Source: Planctomycetota bacterium (GTDB taxonomy: Bacteria > Planctomycetota > Phycisphaerae > Phycisphaerales > Phycisphaeraceae). From it: DNA of 64,000 nt. The DNA lies in contig CP066225.1 in NCBI GenBank assembly GCA_016350165.1, positions 1,550,001-1,614,000 on the forward strand, given 5' to 3'. Positions 19,401 to 28,613 of this stretch are shown piece by piece. The notes beneath the pieces were generated by a model that worked only from the letters and a program-made list of their open reading frames with translations, did not search any database and was not told the DNA's origin. The first letter of the stretch is position 1. Each line of letters opens with the position of its first letter. The translations under genes were made by a program, and so were the position numbers.

Positions 19401-22400
19401 CGGAATTGAGATCGATCAAACGACTGCAGACACCAACCTCATCGTTTCTGGTACAGGTTCAAATATTTATGGCGTCAAAGCTGACGAAATCACAACATAC
19501 AGCTCATACGCTGGCACAATCACAACGTCCGGCGCAAGCAACGTATATGGCTTATACGCATCAGATAAGATCAATATCAATGAAGCTTCTTCAGATCTTC
19601 ATATCTCAGTTACATCAACCAACGCCAACGCTTATGGCATAAAAGCTGGCGAAGAATCCGACAACGAAGACAACATCATCATCGCAGATATTTTTGCTGG
19701 CGATATCACTGTTAATGCTGGCAAAAACTCACAAGGCCAATCATTCGCATACGGCATACATGGCGACATGGACGCTCACGCCTTCACAAGCGATAGTCAC
19801 ATTTCCGTAACCTCAACCGGCAGCGATATCGCAGGCATCTATAGCAACGAGCTAGAGTTCGATACCCACGCAATTTCAGACGAAACCACTCAGGCTGGCA
19901 ACATCGCCTCTGGTTACTACGGCGATATTACAATTGACGCTGGCCAAAATGATCAAGAGCAGTCCAACGCATATGGCATTTACTCAAACCAGAGTATTCA
20001 ACTGGGATTAATTTCTGAAGACAGCGAAATATCTGTCACCAGCACAGGCTCTGACGTTTTCGGCATACATGCTAATCAACATCTAGGTATCGAAGGCAGT
20101 CTCGAATCTCATCTCTCTGGCACCATCACCATTAACGCAGGCAGCAACAGTAATAATGAATCTAATGCCTATGGTTTACATACGAATTCCGGCCAAATAT
20201 ACATCAACAAATTATCAGAATCCGGCTCAATTAACGTTACAGCATCTGGCTCAAACGCTCACGCAATCTACAACCAATACCAAAATCATTACGTTTCGTT
20301 AAACCACTCAGGCAACATCAACGTCTCTGCAGGTCACAATGCAGACGGCTCCTCAAACGCATCAGCAATCACCGCAGGCAGCTTCGAAGGATCTATAAAC
20401 GCAGGCAGTACCATTCAAGTCACCGGTACAGGCTCCGATGTGTATGGCATCAATACAAAACAAGCTACACCAACCAATCTTGACAATAATGGCGGCTCAA
20501 TCATCATCAACGCAGGCAGCAATAACTTAAATCAATCTAATACTGCAGCCATACAATCTACTGGCTCAATTAATTATGACACAACAAACGATAACGCATT
20601 CATCCAAGTAACTGGTACCGGCTCGCATGTTTATGGTTTTAATGCAGAGAAGAATTTCAGCTCAAACGGCCAACTCTCCGGTTCTGTGTTGGTTTCCGGA
20701 TTACACAATGCCTACGGCATAAAAAGTAATTACATCAACATAGATAATCTTGATGCAAATATCAGTGTCACAGCAGATCACTCACTTGAAGCAGATCAAA
20801 ATGGCGACTCTCATGCTTATGGCATGAAGGGTACTGGCAGTATTCATTTCCAATCTGTCTCCAGTGATACCCACATCCAAGTGACTGCAACAGGCTCACG
20901 TGTCTATGGTATTCACACCAGTAGTGAAGATATTAATTCTGAAATTAGCACGCTTTATGGTTTCGCAGGCGATATTACAGTAGATGCTGGAAAAGACTTC
21001 GATGGTAACTCCTATGCAGCAGGCATGTACGCCGAAGATGCGATTTACTTGAATTCAGTCACAAGCGATTCACAGATCAATGTGACAGGCTACCGCTATT
21101 TAAGAGGCATAGGTTCAAGATACATCCAGGTGGATGAAGGTTATGCTGGCCAAATCAACATTATTGGAAAAAATAACGGTTATAGTGGTAGCAATTCCGG
21201 CATTGTTGGTTTAGATCACATATACATAAATGGTTTTGCCGAAGACGCTCACATTAACGTGCAAGGCAACGGCAATTCACAAGTTGGCATTTACTCAAAA
21301 GATTTAGATATCGTAGATAGCTTCGCAGGCTCAATAAATGTTCAAGGTGATGAACGCATTTATGGCATCACAGCATACGACTGCGAAATCGAAAACTTCT
21401 CCGGTAGCATCACAGCATCCGGCTCCAACTACGTCTACGGTTTATACGTTCATGATCAACCGCTTGACATGAGAAATATCACAGGCACAATCTCTGCAAC
21501 CGCTTCACAACCGAACGCAATCGCTGCTGCAATCACAACTCAACGCTACGATACTAGTATCAACGACTGGGTCGAAACAAACGAAAACAGCGACATAGTT
21601 GAGCTCAAAACCGATGCGAATATCATCGGCGATATCCGTCTCGGCAATCTTGGCTTTGATACGCTATACCTCTCAGGTGCTGGTTCATTCAACGATAACC
21701 TTCACGGCATAGATTCTGTATTTATTCGCTCAGACCCCGCTAACTCAACAAACCAGAACACATGGTATCTCAACCTCAAAAATGCACCAGACATCAACGA
21801 CCATGCTCGTAATGTGACTCAAAGACTTATCGTTACAGACGGCTTCCTGCAAACCACCAATCTAGCAACAGAAATACTCGCAGTAGGTAACAATGGTGGC
21901 CTCACATTTGATCTGAACAATTTCCAAACCATTCACGCATCAGAGAGAGCGTCTACTTTTGGCACAGCACGATTTACAAATCTCGACTCAATAGATTTCA
22001 ACGAAGGCGATGAATTAACACTTATTGATTCAAACCTACTCATCAACGCATTCAGAACAACCGAGAACGCAATCATCGATGAAACCCTCGCCCTCGCTAT
22101 TTATCACGATTACGAACTTGCCGACGTCATCGCCAGAGTTACTCTCATCGGCGACACAAACTTCGACAGCGTCATCAATGACCTCGATTTTACATATATT
22201 GCTGAAAACTACCTCTCATCAATTACCTACCCAACTCACGAAGAAACACCTGATTTCTTCTCAGCGTGGCAATTAGGTGACTTCAACAGCGATGGTACAG
22301 TCAACGATGACGACCTCTTACTCATGACCCACAACACCGGCCTCACCCTCACCGAACTACAAAACAAACTCATCCCCGAACCCACAACCCTCACCCTCTT

Positions 22401-22449
22401 CTCACTCGCAGCTATCCCATTCCTACGTCGTCGCAAGCATACAGCCTAA
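16429..22449 (+). CDS. giant secreted repeat protein with dockerin-like and PEP-CTERM ends
   Basis: 2006 residues. The signal peptide (ALTLTTPSFA) is followed by a unique ~180-residue head and then a long array of units of about 75 residues. Each unit pairs SHISVTGTGSDVYGI with FAGDITVNAGHN and SNAYGI; I count roughly twenty by eye. After the array come NIIGDIRLG and GIDS segments shared with the 13101 protein, a dockerin-like pair (GDTNFDSVINDLDFTYI, GDFNSDGTVNDDDLLLM) and the PEP-CTERM tail IPEPTTLTLFSL...LRRRK. The alternating short strands suggest a beta-solenoid fibre, by analogy with other repeat adhesins. It is probably a long fibre or matrix scaffold. It has its own terminator and is the longest gene in the window. 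Confidence 0.88.
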   Translation: MTTIYRYRTNTLLTALAALTLTTPSFAGFNETSPGSNSYTYDASNTSPLTLTTDVTTLDILSLMSSGDAPASFTDTIWLNNTSEDTEQPYVVNFSGHTYLNFEYNDLAQVGVKFNTPVLSNYLPNNKIEFYPDVQINLNNADSSLNFDFSHYKSAAIKNRGILSFNNLAGDIVVTNSSDVKDSNDIVNHAVIEAGLVRMKAVAETSHISITTNSDDVNGIDANLLLISDFNGKISVTAGDPTTHSPFINNIRGIHARDMYLGGAGNTASINVNTSGSNVAGIHADRQVNLYNPSNFNNWPISEGLDFAGDINVTAGHDSDNVSNASGIQSESFRFYSITNDSHISVNASGSDVFGINTGTIVFYSDFEVSEKVVTTTTPYVVTPQFSGDITVNAGKNGNMESNAYGIKANHIRMAKVDSDSHISVTGTGRNVYGIYGESEVKIREYYFEDDPNHQLTGYAGDITVNADHDDDNISNAVGIYCHDADDFIIGSVASDSHISVTGTGSDVYGLYTLGTLEIIRDMDDNHYEVYIPSDGFSGDITVQAGHTIQSYDAYSNAYGIKADRLDMESFNADAHINVSGTGSNVFGIHASELNLYEEHEYYDQPPEEPTKVFAGDITVNAGHTRSQYPAHFNPRGTSDAYGIYSDDELRINVKSVSSDSHISVTGAGSNVYGIYADEGDGGITATDFFAGDITINAGNNYDNQSNAYGIHADLNTFKVASESHISVTATGSDVAAIKTGTFIVGHKSYSSIPDEKRTQEHLGYHGDITVSAGHNNEKQSNAYGIYADSFITLYSTHEDSTISVSGTGSDVTGIFAKHNVSIYRFFDQYTHQVTDGFDGDLIVTAGHNDDHESNAFGIHAQDGWLSVRQLTDTGSISVTGSGSNVHALYAPESSVTLNNSSHVTVSAGKNLDSISNASGITGDIFIGLLDEGSSISVTGTGSDVYGIKARYIHKQLGAFSYFAHRGGTINVEAGSNNLGESNAFGYYLDDGIEIDQTTADTNLIVSGTGSNIYGVKADEITTYSSYAGTITTSGASNVYGLYASDKININEASSDLHISVTSTNANAYGIKAGEESDNEDNIIIADIFAGDITVNAGKNSQGQSFAYGIHGDMDAHAFTSDSHISVTSTGSDIAGIYSNELEFDTHAISDETTQAGNIASGYYGDITIDAGQNDQEQSNAYGIYSNQSIQLGLISEDSEISVTSTGSDVFGIHANQHLGIEGSLESHLSGTITINAGSNSNNESNAYGLHTNSGQIYINKLSESGSINVTASGSNAHAIYNQYQNHYVSLNHSGNINVSAGHNADGSSNASAITAGSFEGSINAGSTIQVTGTGSDVYGINTKQATPTNLDNNGGSIIINAGSNNLNQSNTAAIQSTGSINYDTTNDNAFIQVTGTGSHVYGFNAEKNFSSNGQLSGSVLVSGLHNAYGIKSNYINIDNLDANISVTADHSLEADQNGDSHAYGMKGTGSIHFQSVSSDTHIQVTATGSRVYGIHTSSEDINSEISTLYGFAGDITVDAGKDFDGNSYAAGMYAEDAIYLNSVTSDSQINVTGYRYLRGIGSRYIQVDEGYAGQINIIGKNNGYSGSNSGIVGLDHIYINGFAEDAHINVQGNGNSQVGIYSKDLDIVDSFAGSINVQGDERIYGITAYDCEIENFSGSITASGSNYVYGLYVHDQPLDMRNITGTISATASQPNAIAAAITTQRYDTSINDWVETNENSDIVELKTDANIIGDIRLGNLGFDTLYLSGAGSFNDNLHGIDSVFIRSDPANSTNQNTWYLNLKNAPDINDHARNVTQRLIVTDGFLQTTNLATEILAVGNNGGLTFDLNNFQTIHASERASTFGTARFTNLDSIDFNEGDELTLIDSNLLINAFRTTENAIIDETLALAIYHDYELADVIARVTLIGDTNFDSVINDLDFTYIAENYLSSITYPTHEETPDFFSAWQLGDFNSDGTVNDDDLLLMTHNTGLTLTELQNKLIPEPTTLTLFSLAAIPFLRRRKHTA
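17035..21090 (+). repeat. ~225-bp coding tandem repeats
   Basis: The repeat array inside the giant gene. Successive copies of the S-H-I-S-V-T-G-T-G-S-D-V-Y-G-I segment begin about 225-240 bases apart in the regular part (for example near 17687, 17911 and 18148). Copies differ at most third positions, so they are old or diversifying rather than recently duplicated. Some linkers vary in length. Confidence 0.75.
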
Positions 22450-22477
22450 TCAACGATTAGCCATACATTACAAACAC

Positions 22478-22508
22478 AAAGCTCGAACACTTCTGTTCGA
22501 GCTTTTTT
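22478..22508 (+). terminator. intrinsic terminator of the giant gene
   Basis: An 11-bp perfect stem AAAGCTCGAAC / GTTCGAGCTTT (22478-22488, 22495-22505) with a 6-base loop and a T run. Confidence 0.9.
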
Positions 22509-22590
22509 AATAACACACTGAAACGCTTTCCATTAAGATGCGTCTATCTAATACAACAGAAACATCATTAGCATCTTTCGGGTTCATTCA

Positions 22591-23955
22591 ATGTTGCCAC
22601 TATCACTTATCATTGCCATCATAACCGCCAGCCTCATTATTACATTCCTTATGTTTTGGTTGGGTATCAAAGGCAAAACACTCGACGATCATCCCGTCTG
22701 CAAGAAATGCAAATACGATCTATCCGGCTTCAACCACCCCCTCCCCTCACCATCACTCAAATGCCCTGAATGTGGCCACCCACTCACTTCCCAATCAAAC
22801 ATCCAAGTCGGCAACAAACACAAAAACAAACCGCTCATCATCAGCAGTATTATTATCCTCATCGCAATCATCGCCCTGCCTGTCTGGGCTTCATTCAACT
22901 ACGACTGGACCGCACAAAAACCCATTTGGCTTCTACGTTTTGAAGCTAAACATCCCGATCAATTCAAAACATCCAGAAAATCGCTTTTGCAATTAATAGG
23001 CTACATCAGCATTGATCAGACATCACACGCGCAAACACTTGCAGCTTTTGATGATGCAATCGAGATGATCCGCAACGATGATGTGCTTTACGACAATTTA
23101 TGGAGTGATGTCATCGCTCATGTGTTTGAAAAGAATCTCGCTTCAACTGAAGAAGCAGAGCAATATGCTCAAGCATTTTTGGATTCACTGATTGTTAAAT
23201 GTCGCAAAACGGTTTTGCAGGACCATGTCATCGCGATTTCAATTCGCTCGAACAAAGATCGTGGTCACATTGAAAGTGCTGCGATTTACCTACCAATCGA
23301 AGTCACCGCCGCAGCTGGAAACAATAAACCACATAACTTTGGGGAGATCGCGGGGGTGGAGCATGTGGGTTTTTATATGAATCTGCATCTGAGCGATCAA
23401 TGGCTAGGCAAGTTGCCGCTGGGTGAACATGATCTGAAACTGAATCTGAAGTTTTCGCCCTCGCTTTATGATGGCGAAAATAAACCCTTCGCAATTGTGC
23501 ATCGTGAACTCAATTTCAAAGTCAACGTCATATCACCTGACCAAATCGACACTTACACCAGCACAGTCAAAGGCGCAGAGCATAAAGCGGCTGCGGAAAA
23601 TGCGGCGAAGCGAATCAAAATCACCCGCCAAGCAAGTGATGATGAGGAAGAAAACCCCGAATACGTCAGTTTGGTTACGACTATCAACTTCAATGAGCTA
23701 CCAGCGGGGTTGGCTCACGATGTCTACCTTTCCAATGGCGAGCAGGAGAAACGCATCGGCGCTTATACGGTCAGCAAGAAGGGTAAAGCGGGGCATATGT
23801 ATCATGAGGAAGTGCCAGCGTCTTTTGTCGGGGAACGTGAGAAACTGGACATCATTCTCCGGCCACATGTGAAAATCATCTTCGAATCAACCGATCAAAA
23901 TGATTTTCTCGATGAAACCCTTATCCTCAAAGATATTAAAATCACCGAGCGTTAA
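22591..23955 (+). CDS. zinc-ribbon membrane-anchored protein
   Basis: 454 residues. A hydrophobic helix (about 5-26) is followed by a zinc ribbon (CKKCKYDLSGF, then CPECGHPL, about 34-68), a second helix (about 80-103) and a long polar domain of about 350 residues. That domain is rich in charged and beta-prone segments and matches no family I know. The ribbon is of the same type as in the 3133 gene, but the rest is unrelated. The second helix probably places the large domain outside the cytoplasm. Composition changes within the gene: the first third is C-rich, while around 23340-23460 it becomes G-rich, marking the window's skew transition. Function unknown. Confidence 0.7.
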   Translation: MLPLSLIIAIITASLIITFLMFWLGIKGKTLDDHPVCKKCKYDLSGFNHPLPSPSLKCPECGHPLTSQSNIQVGNKHKNKPLIISSIIILIAIIALPVWASFNYDWTAQKPIWLLRFEAKHPDQFKTSRKSLLQLIGYISIDQTSHAQTLAAFDDAIEMIRNDDVLYDNLWSDVIAHVFEKNLASTEEAEQYAQAFLDSLIVKCRKTVLQDHVIAISIRSNKDRGHIESAAIYLPIEVTAAAGNNKPHNFGEIAGVEHVGFYMNLHLSDQWLGKLPLGEHDLKLNLKFSPSLYDGENKPFAIVHRELNFKVNVISPDQIDTYTSTVKGAEHKAAAENAAKRIKITRQASDDEEENPEYVSLVTTINFNELPAGLAHDVYLSNGEQEKRIGAYTVSKKGKAGHMYHEEVPASFVGEREKLDIILRPHVKIIFESTDQNDFLDETLILKDIKITER

Positions 23956-24134
23956 CTTATTAAATTACAAACAGTTGCGGATTACAGCACAATATAGCAA
24001 TACCTGTAATTCACCTAGGATCAACAGCATATTATTGAAACTGACTGGCTATTTTCGCGCTCCAGCTGGGTAGATTCTGACTGAAAGCAAGTCATGTGGT
24101 GTATCAGTCGTAAGGTGGTAGAATAGACGACCTT

Positions 24135-24980
24135 ATGATTACGAACAGAATAATTCCGTGCCTGGATGTGAATGAAGGGCGAGTTGTTAAGGGCGTGAAC
24201 TTTGTACAGTTGCGCGACGCGGGCGATCCCGTGGAAGTGGCGAAAAAGTACGATGAACAAGGCGCTGATGAGTTAGTGTTTTTGGACATTACTGCGAGCC
24301 ATGAGGGGCGAGATATTACGCTGGACATGGTGAAGCGGGTTGCTGAAGAGTGCTTTATGCCGTTCACCGTCGGCGGTGGCATCCGTACAATCGACGATGT
24401 GACCCGCTTGATTCAAGCTGGTGCTGAGAAGGTCAGTATCAATACGGCTGCGGTTGTGAACCCAAAGATTGTGGAGCAGACAGCCCGCCGCTTTGGTCGC
24501 TGCGCAACGGTCGTGAATATTGATCCAAAGCGCGTTCCTATGGAAGAATTACGTGCTCGATGCACGAATACTGATAGCCCGGTTGAGTCGCAACTCAAGC
24601 CTGGGTATGGATTTGAGATTCATACACACGGCGGTCGTAAGCCTGTCGGCCTGGACCCGGTCGCGTTTGCGAAGTACGTCGTTGAGCTTGGTGCTGGTGA
24701 AATCATCCTGACGAGTATGGATGGTGACGGCACGAAGGATGGATATGACATCGAGATCACGAAGTTGATCGGCGATGCGGTGAATGTGCCTGTGGTGGCT
24801 TCTGGCGGCTGCGGCAGCCCTGAACATATGCGTCAGGTATTGACTGAGACACGTGCAGATGCGGCACTGGCTGCAAGCATCTTCCACTACGGTGAGTACA
24901 CGATCCAAGAAACCAAGGAATACTTAGCGAAAGCCGGCTTGCCGATGCGTATGATGCCTGCTGATCCGCTGACTGTCTAA
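24135..24980 (+). CDS. hisF: imidazole glycerol phosphate synthase cyclase subunit
   Basis: Converts PRFAR plus ammonia (from HisH) to IGP and AICAR in histidine synthesis. The (beta/alpha)8 signatures are clear: [16 protein letters not shown] with the catalytic Asp, [40 protein letters not shown] with the second catalytic Asp, [26 protein letters not shown] and [10 protein letters not shown]. At 281 residues it is about 25 longer than usual; the extra lies just after DPKRV ([20 protein letters not shown]) before EIHTHGG. No other his gene is next to it. A terminator lies about 100 bases downstream. Confidence 0.96.
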   Translation: MITNRIIPCLDVNEGRVVKGVNFVQLRDAGDPVEVAKKYDEQGADELVFLDITASHEGRDITLDMVKRVAEECFMPFTVGGGIRTIDDVTRLIQAGAEKVSINTAAVVNPKIVEQTARRFGRCATVVNIDPKRVPMEELRARCTNTDSPVESQLKPGYGFEIHTHGGRKPVGLDPVAFAKYVVELGAGEIILTSMDGDGTKDGYDIEITKLIGDAVNVPVVASGGCGSPEHMRQVLTETRADAALAASIFHYGEYTIQETKEYLAKAGLPMRMMPADPLTV

Positions 24981-25082
24981 ATTAATTTCTGGTTGCTTTA
25001 AGGTTGTGCGTTCACACACCTGATTGCTTTAAAGGTTGTTAAACGCAGCTGTTAGCAATGGTAAAAATTTAAAATACATGCG

Positions 25083-25113
25083 AGCTCGCAGACATATGTT
25101 TGCGAGCTTTTTA
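25083..25113 (+). terminator. intrinsic terminator downstream of hisF
   Basis: Stem AGCTCGCA / TGCGAGCT (25083-25090, 25101-25108) with an inner ACA/TGT pairing, followed by TTTTTAT. Confidence 0.85.
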
Positions 25114-26660
25114 TATAGCTTGATTCAAAGCGGTTCTGACTCAATTTCAACTGTGTTGATAGGCTATATTTTGAGTTGGTTGGTTGGTTGGGTGGGTGGA
25201 TATGAAAGGATGAATTGAGAATGGATATGATTGAAAGAGAGGGATTGAGAAAGGTGGGGGGTGAGGGGGGTGAGGAGGGGGAGGAAGGAATGTTAGTCGG
25301 TTGGTTGATTTACTGGTTGATGGTTAGCGGGTGATTAGATTGGCCAGTCGGAGAATGATGGCGGGCAAGTGACCAGGTATATGAATGTGGGACGATGGCA
25401 ATTTAAGAGATGAGAAGGAAGGAATGCGTTTAGCTAATGGACGTGAACGGCGCGCATGAAAAGATATGAGAATCGACATGAGCAGCGCGCATGATTTTGG
25501 ATCACTGCGAACGAATTTTGAAAATGGTTTGAGCGCGCACGAAAGTAGTGAATGCAAGCTGTAATTGCGGTAAGTGTTTGATATATCTGAAGTAAACGCG
25601 AAAAATCAAAAAGGTTTTAAAACGGCTAAGAATGGTTAGAAACAGCGTGAAATGGTAAAGAAATGGCGCGCTTTGGATTGAAAAGAGCTAAAAACACAGC
25701 GTATCCACAACGAAATTTGCGCACGAATGCGCGCCTGCGTTTTTTTTCGTGCGCAAAAAGCCGACGCGGGCACATGAGTGAGATGCAATTTCAATTGGAG
25801 GCGATATCAAAAGGAAATCAGAAAAGTGATGGTTGATCCATGGATATTGATGTTGCTTCAATTTCACATCGCTCTAGAGCGAAAAACTAGCTGATGAGTT
25901 GATGAAGTAAATGGCAATGAACCTGCGATATAATGCGCAAAAAATAAGAAATAACTGACAGCGTTTTCTGGGGTTCATATTTGGCCTAATGTTCAAGATT
26001 TGAGATTCAAATTAAAAACAAGACTGTCTTTAAATTGACAGAACATTGAATCACTTTTTGTTAGTAGAAACATGCATTGTTATGTAATTTATCCAAATGA
26101 TAATTATGCGCAATTTTTATATATGGTTTTAATAAACATATTTGCTGTTGGGATTTCATTCGCGAAAATAAAAATTATCAAGCAACAACTAAGTGGCCAA
26201 TACAGTGATTGATTAGACGAACAAATATCCTATTTTTACAGTACTTTTTTTTACGCTACATCGCTTCACCATCTCGAAGCAGATTATGTGATGTAGTAGA
26301 ATCTTATCTACAAAAAAAATGATATATTATAAAAAAACTATTTCCTCTTTAGTAAAACACTTAGATGAACACGCTTGACATAAATTCACACCATGATACA
26401 TTTGGCGCAACACTTCTCTGGGAGGAGAAGTAGGACTCACCTGTTGAGATGACAAGCAAACACACCGGGCGGCAAACCTATGAGTTTGTTCAATGCTATA
26501 TATTGATGCATTGAACGTGTTTGTGGTATTGCAATTCGTTCCGCGATATTTCAATTTAAAACAGAAGAAAAGAGAGGCGTAGCTGATGCTATTGCCTTTA
26601 TACACCACCCCATTCCGTGGCGCTTGTGTTGAACCGTCACTAAAGAAGAGGAGATTATTT
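25114..26660. other. 1.5 kb gene-free island, G-skewed then A/T-rich
   Basis: No frame here has coding character. 25200-25560 is almost free of C on the plus strand (25201-25320: 54 G, 2 C by hand count). 25440-25760 carries repeated GCGCGCA/GCGCAC words and a 12-bp perfect inverted repeat. From about 25850 the sequence is A/T-rich, and the last part must hold the promoter of the first PEP-CTERM gene. Frames extending from 26586 into that gene are only upstream read-through. Confidence 0.5.
25716..25757. repeat. 12-bp perfect inverted repeat in gene-free DNA
   Basis: TTTGCGCACGAA (25716-25727) and TTCGTGCGCAAA (25746-25757) pair perfectly across 18 bases that include a T run. Neither side has a terminator-like tail after the stem. 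It lies more than 500 bases from the nearest gene. Confidence 0.7.
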
Positions 26661-27311
26661 ATGCGTAAGGCAATTACATTTGCAGCTGCGATTGCAGCAA
26701 CAGGTTTGACCGCGGCGACAGCGTCTGCGGCATTGATTGATGATTCTGCACCATTTGCATTCCCACTGTCACCTGCGACACAGACTGTAGCACTTGATCA
26801 GTTTGATCCTGCATTGGGTACATTAATCAGTGTAACGATTGAGATTGAAGGTGAAGTGACTGCAGATATTACTGCAGAGAACGATTCAGTTTTGGATGCA
26901 CCGGGTTACCAGATCAGCTTGACTGCAAACTTTGAAGCAGTTGCACCTGGTACATCAGCAGTGGTAGCATTGAACGATGCATGGGCACAGGCACTGGTCG
27001 CTACAGACGGTGTTCCTGGTTCAGGTGCTGACTTCCATGATTTCGGCACATTGTCAGATGACAACAGCAACAGCAACTCAATCGTCAGCGGCTTGGCACC
27101 ATATATTGGTACAGGCACGATTGATGTTGATGTTAATGGTAGTGCTGGTTTCTCATTCAGCGGCACGACTGACTCATCATTGGACATTTCAAACCTCGCT
27201 GGTGAGGGCGAAGTGACTGTGATTTACAATTACATTCCCATTCCAGAGCCTGCATCAATGGCTTTGCTGGGTTTGGGTGGCGTAGCGATTTTGGCTCGCC
27301 GCAAAAAGTAA
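26661..27311 (+). CDS. PEP-CTERM protein, choice-of-anchor E type (copy 1)
   Basis: 216 residues from the ATG at 26661, preceded by AAGAGGAG at good spacing; longer upstream frames lack both. The signal peptide ends near TASA. The body carries FPLSPATQTVALDQFDPALGT and VTIEIEGEV, matching the choice-of-anchor E style of short beta-domain proteins, and ends with IPEPASMALLGLGG...ARRKK, a full PEP-CTERM sorting signal. It is the first of three tandem paralogs (26661, 27661, 28614), each with its own Shine-Dalgarno and terminator. Likely exported and processed by the exosortase. The function of the beta domain is unknown. Confidence 0.88.
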   Translation: MRKAITFAAAIAATGLTAATASAALIDDSAPFAFPLSPATQTVALDQFDPALGTLISVTIEIEGEVTADITAENDSVLDAPGYQISLTANFEAVAPGTSAVVALNDAWAQALVATDGVPGSGADFHDFGTLSDDNSNSNSIVSGLAPYIGTGTIDVDVNGSAGFSFSGTTDSSLDISNLAGEGEVTVIYNYIPIPEPASMALLGLGGVAILARRKK

Positions 27312-27341
27312 GCTGAAATAGTTGCTAAATCGAAAGATAAG

Positions 27342-27375
27342 AAAAAGCTGGCACGATGCGTGTCAGCTTTTTTTT
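27342..27375 (+). terminator. intrinsic terminator after PEP-CTERM copy 1
   Basis: Stem AAAGCTGGCAC / GTGTCAGCTTT (one G-T pair), then a long T run. The remaining bases to the next gene (up to 27660) hold only its presumed promoter and Shine-Dalgarno. Confidence 0.85.
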
Positions 27376-27660
27376 GTGCGCATACAAGGCTTTTAAAACA
27401 GGGATCATGGATAGGCTAAATCCGGTTTTGTTGAAATTACCTATTTTACATATGTGGTAAAGGTGCTGTGATCCTGCAAGGTGATCGTGGTCAGGGGGAA
27501 TGGAATGAAAATTGTATGTTTTCTTTTTGCGAGGTGTGATCTGTGGGGTACTTTTCATGCACACGTCGGGAATGGGGCGTGGGATCATGTTAAAACTATA
27601 GACAACGATATTGGTCGCTGACTTGTAGGAATGTTGGCGGGTAATGTGCAGAGGAGAAAG

Positions 27661-28302
27661 ATGATGAAAAAGATTACAACACTTGTAGCGGCACTTGCTT
27701 TGACTGGTATGGCTTCAGCGGCACAGATTACTGATGTTGCGAGCTTTGGCTTCCCACTGTCGCCGGGTACTGAGACAGTCCAGTTGGATCAGTTTGATGA
27801 TTCACTAGGTACTTTGAATTGGATCAAGATTGAGATTACCGGCAAGGTTCAGTCGAACGTTACGGTTGAGAATGATTCGGTGTTGGCTGCTCCTGATGCT
27901 GCATTGGAAATCACTTCGAACTTTAGTGCGGCGGCACCTTCAAGTACGAATGTTGTTGTTGCGATGAATGATAGTTTGTCAGCAAGTCTTGATCCGACTG
28001 ATGGAACTAAAGGTTCAGGCAGTGACTTCCATGATTATGGTTTGATTGATATTGAAGATACGAACAGCAGTGTTATTGTGATGAATTTTGCACCTTTTGT
28101 TGGTACGGGCGAGTTTGATGTTGATGTCATAGGTAGTGCTGGGTTTGTGGTATCGGGCACGACGGATTCATCGCTGAAGGTATCGAACTTAAACGGTATG
28201 GGTGAAGTGAAGGTGACTTATGATTACGTGGTTCCGGAGCCAGCATCAATGGCATTGATAGGTTTGGGCGGTATGCTGATGATTGGTCGCAGGAAGAAAT
28301 AA
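27661..28302 (+). CDS. PEP-CTERM protein, choice-of-anchor E type (copy 2)
   Basis: 213 residues. The ATG at 27661 follows GAGGAGAAAG directly and opens a signal peptide (MMKKITTLVAALALTGMASA); an ATG at 27631 is in frame but has no Shine-Dalgarno. The body is clearly paralogous to copy 1: FPLSPGTETVQLDQFDDSLGTL, SGTTDSSLKVSNLNG and GSGSDFHDYG align with ALDQFDPALGTL, SGTTDSSLDISNLAG and GSGADFHDFG. It ends VPEPASMALIGLGG...GRRKK. Exported exosortase substrate; role unknown. Confidence 0.88.
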   Translation: MMKKITTLVAALALTGMASAAQITDVASFGFPLSPGTETVQLDQFDDSLGTLNWIKIEITGKVQSNVTVENDSVLAAPDAALEITSNFSAAAPSSTNVVVAMNDSLSASLDPTDGTKGSGSDFHDYGLIDIEDTNSSVIVMNFAPFVGTGEFDVDVIGSAGFVVSGTTDSSLKVSNLNGMGEVKVTYDYVVPEPASMALIGLGGMLMIGRRKK

Positions 28303-28613
28303 AACGAAATGGATTCAAACGCTACCATGCGAAAGCCGAGACGGAGGAGTCTCGGCTTCTTTTATGCGCTTTGTTAATGCGGCAAGTTAGGGTGTGACAT
28401 GGCTATGCTTAATTCAGTTTGAGCTTTTGAAATTCAAATCATGGGAATCTACCAGCTCAAAAGAATAATTCGCGAATTAACGAATTAAGCAAGAAAACGA
28501 CTTCGGTTTGCACACACAACAAATTACATTGTGGCAACGAAGTCACGAAAAACACACAAATAGCCAGAAGAGTAATTCAACTCAACCCCCAGCCTATGAC
28601 ATAGGAGAAAACT
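28303..28613. other. intergenic region between PEP-CTERM copies 2 and 3
   Basis: 311 bases: a terminator at 28333-28363, then A/T-rich DNA presumably containing the promoter of copy 3. No other structure seen. Confidence 0.45.
28333..28363 (+). terminator. intrinsic terminator after PEP-CTERM copy 2
   Basis: A 10-bp perfect stem AAGCCGAGAC / GTCTCGGCTT (28333-28342, 28349-28358) with a 6-base loop, then CTTTT. Confidence 0.88.

Noticed and set aside
25114-25760. Replication origin at the skew transition
   Set aside because: No dnaA, dnaN or gyrase gene and no cluster of DnaA boxes was seen; a second sign change near 41-51 kb argues against a simple origin.
26586-26660. Upstream in-frame extension of the first PEP-CTERM gene
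   Set aside because: It would put 25 residues before a normal signal peptide, and the Shine-Dalgarno AAGAGGAG fits the ATG at 26661.
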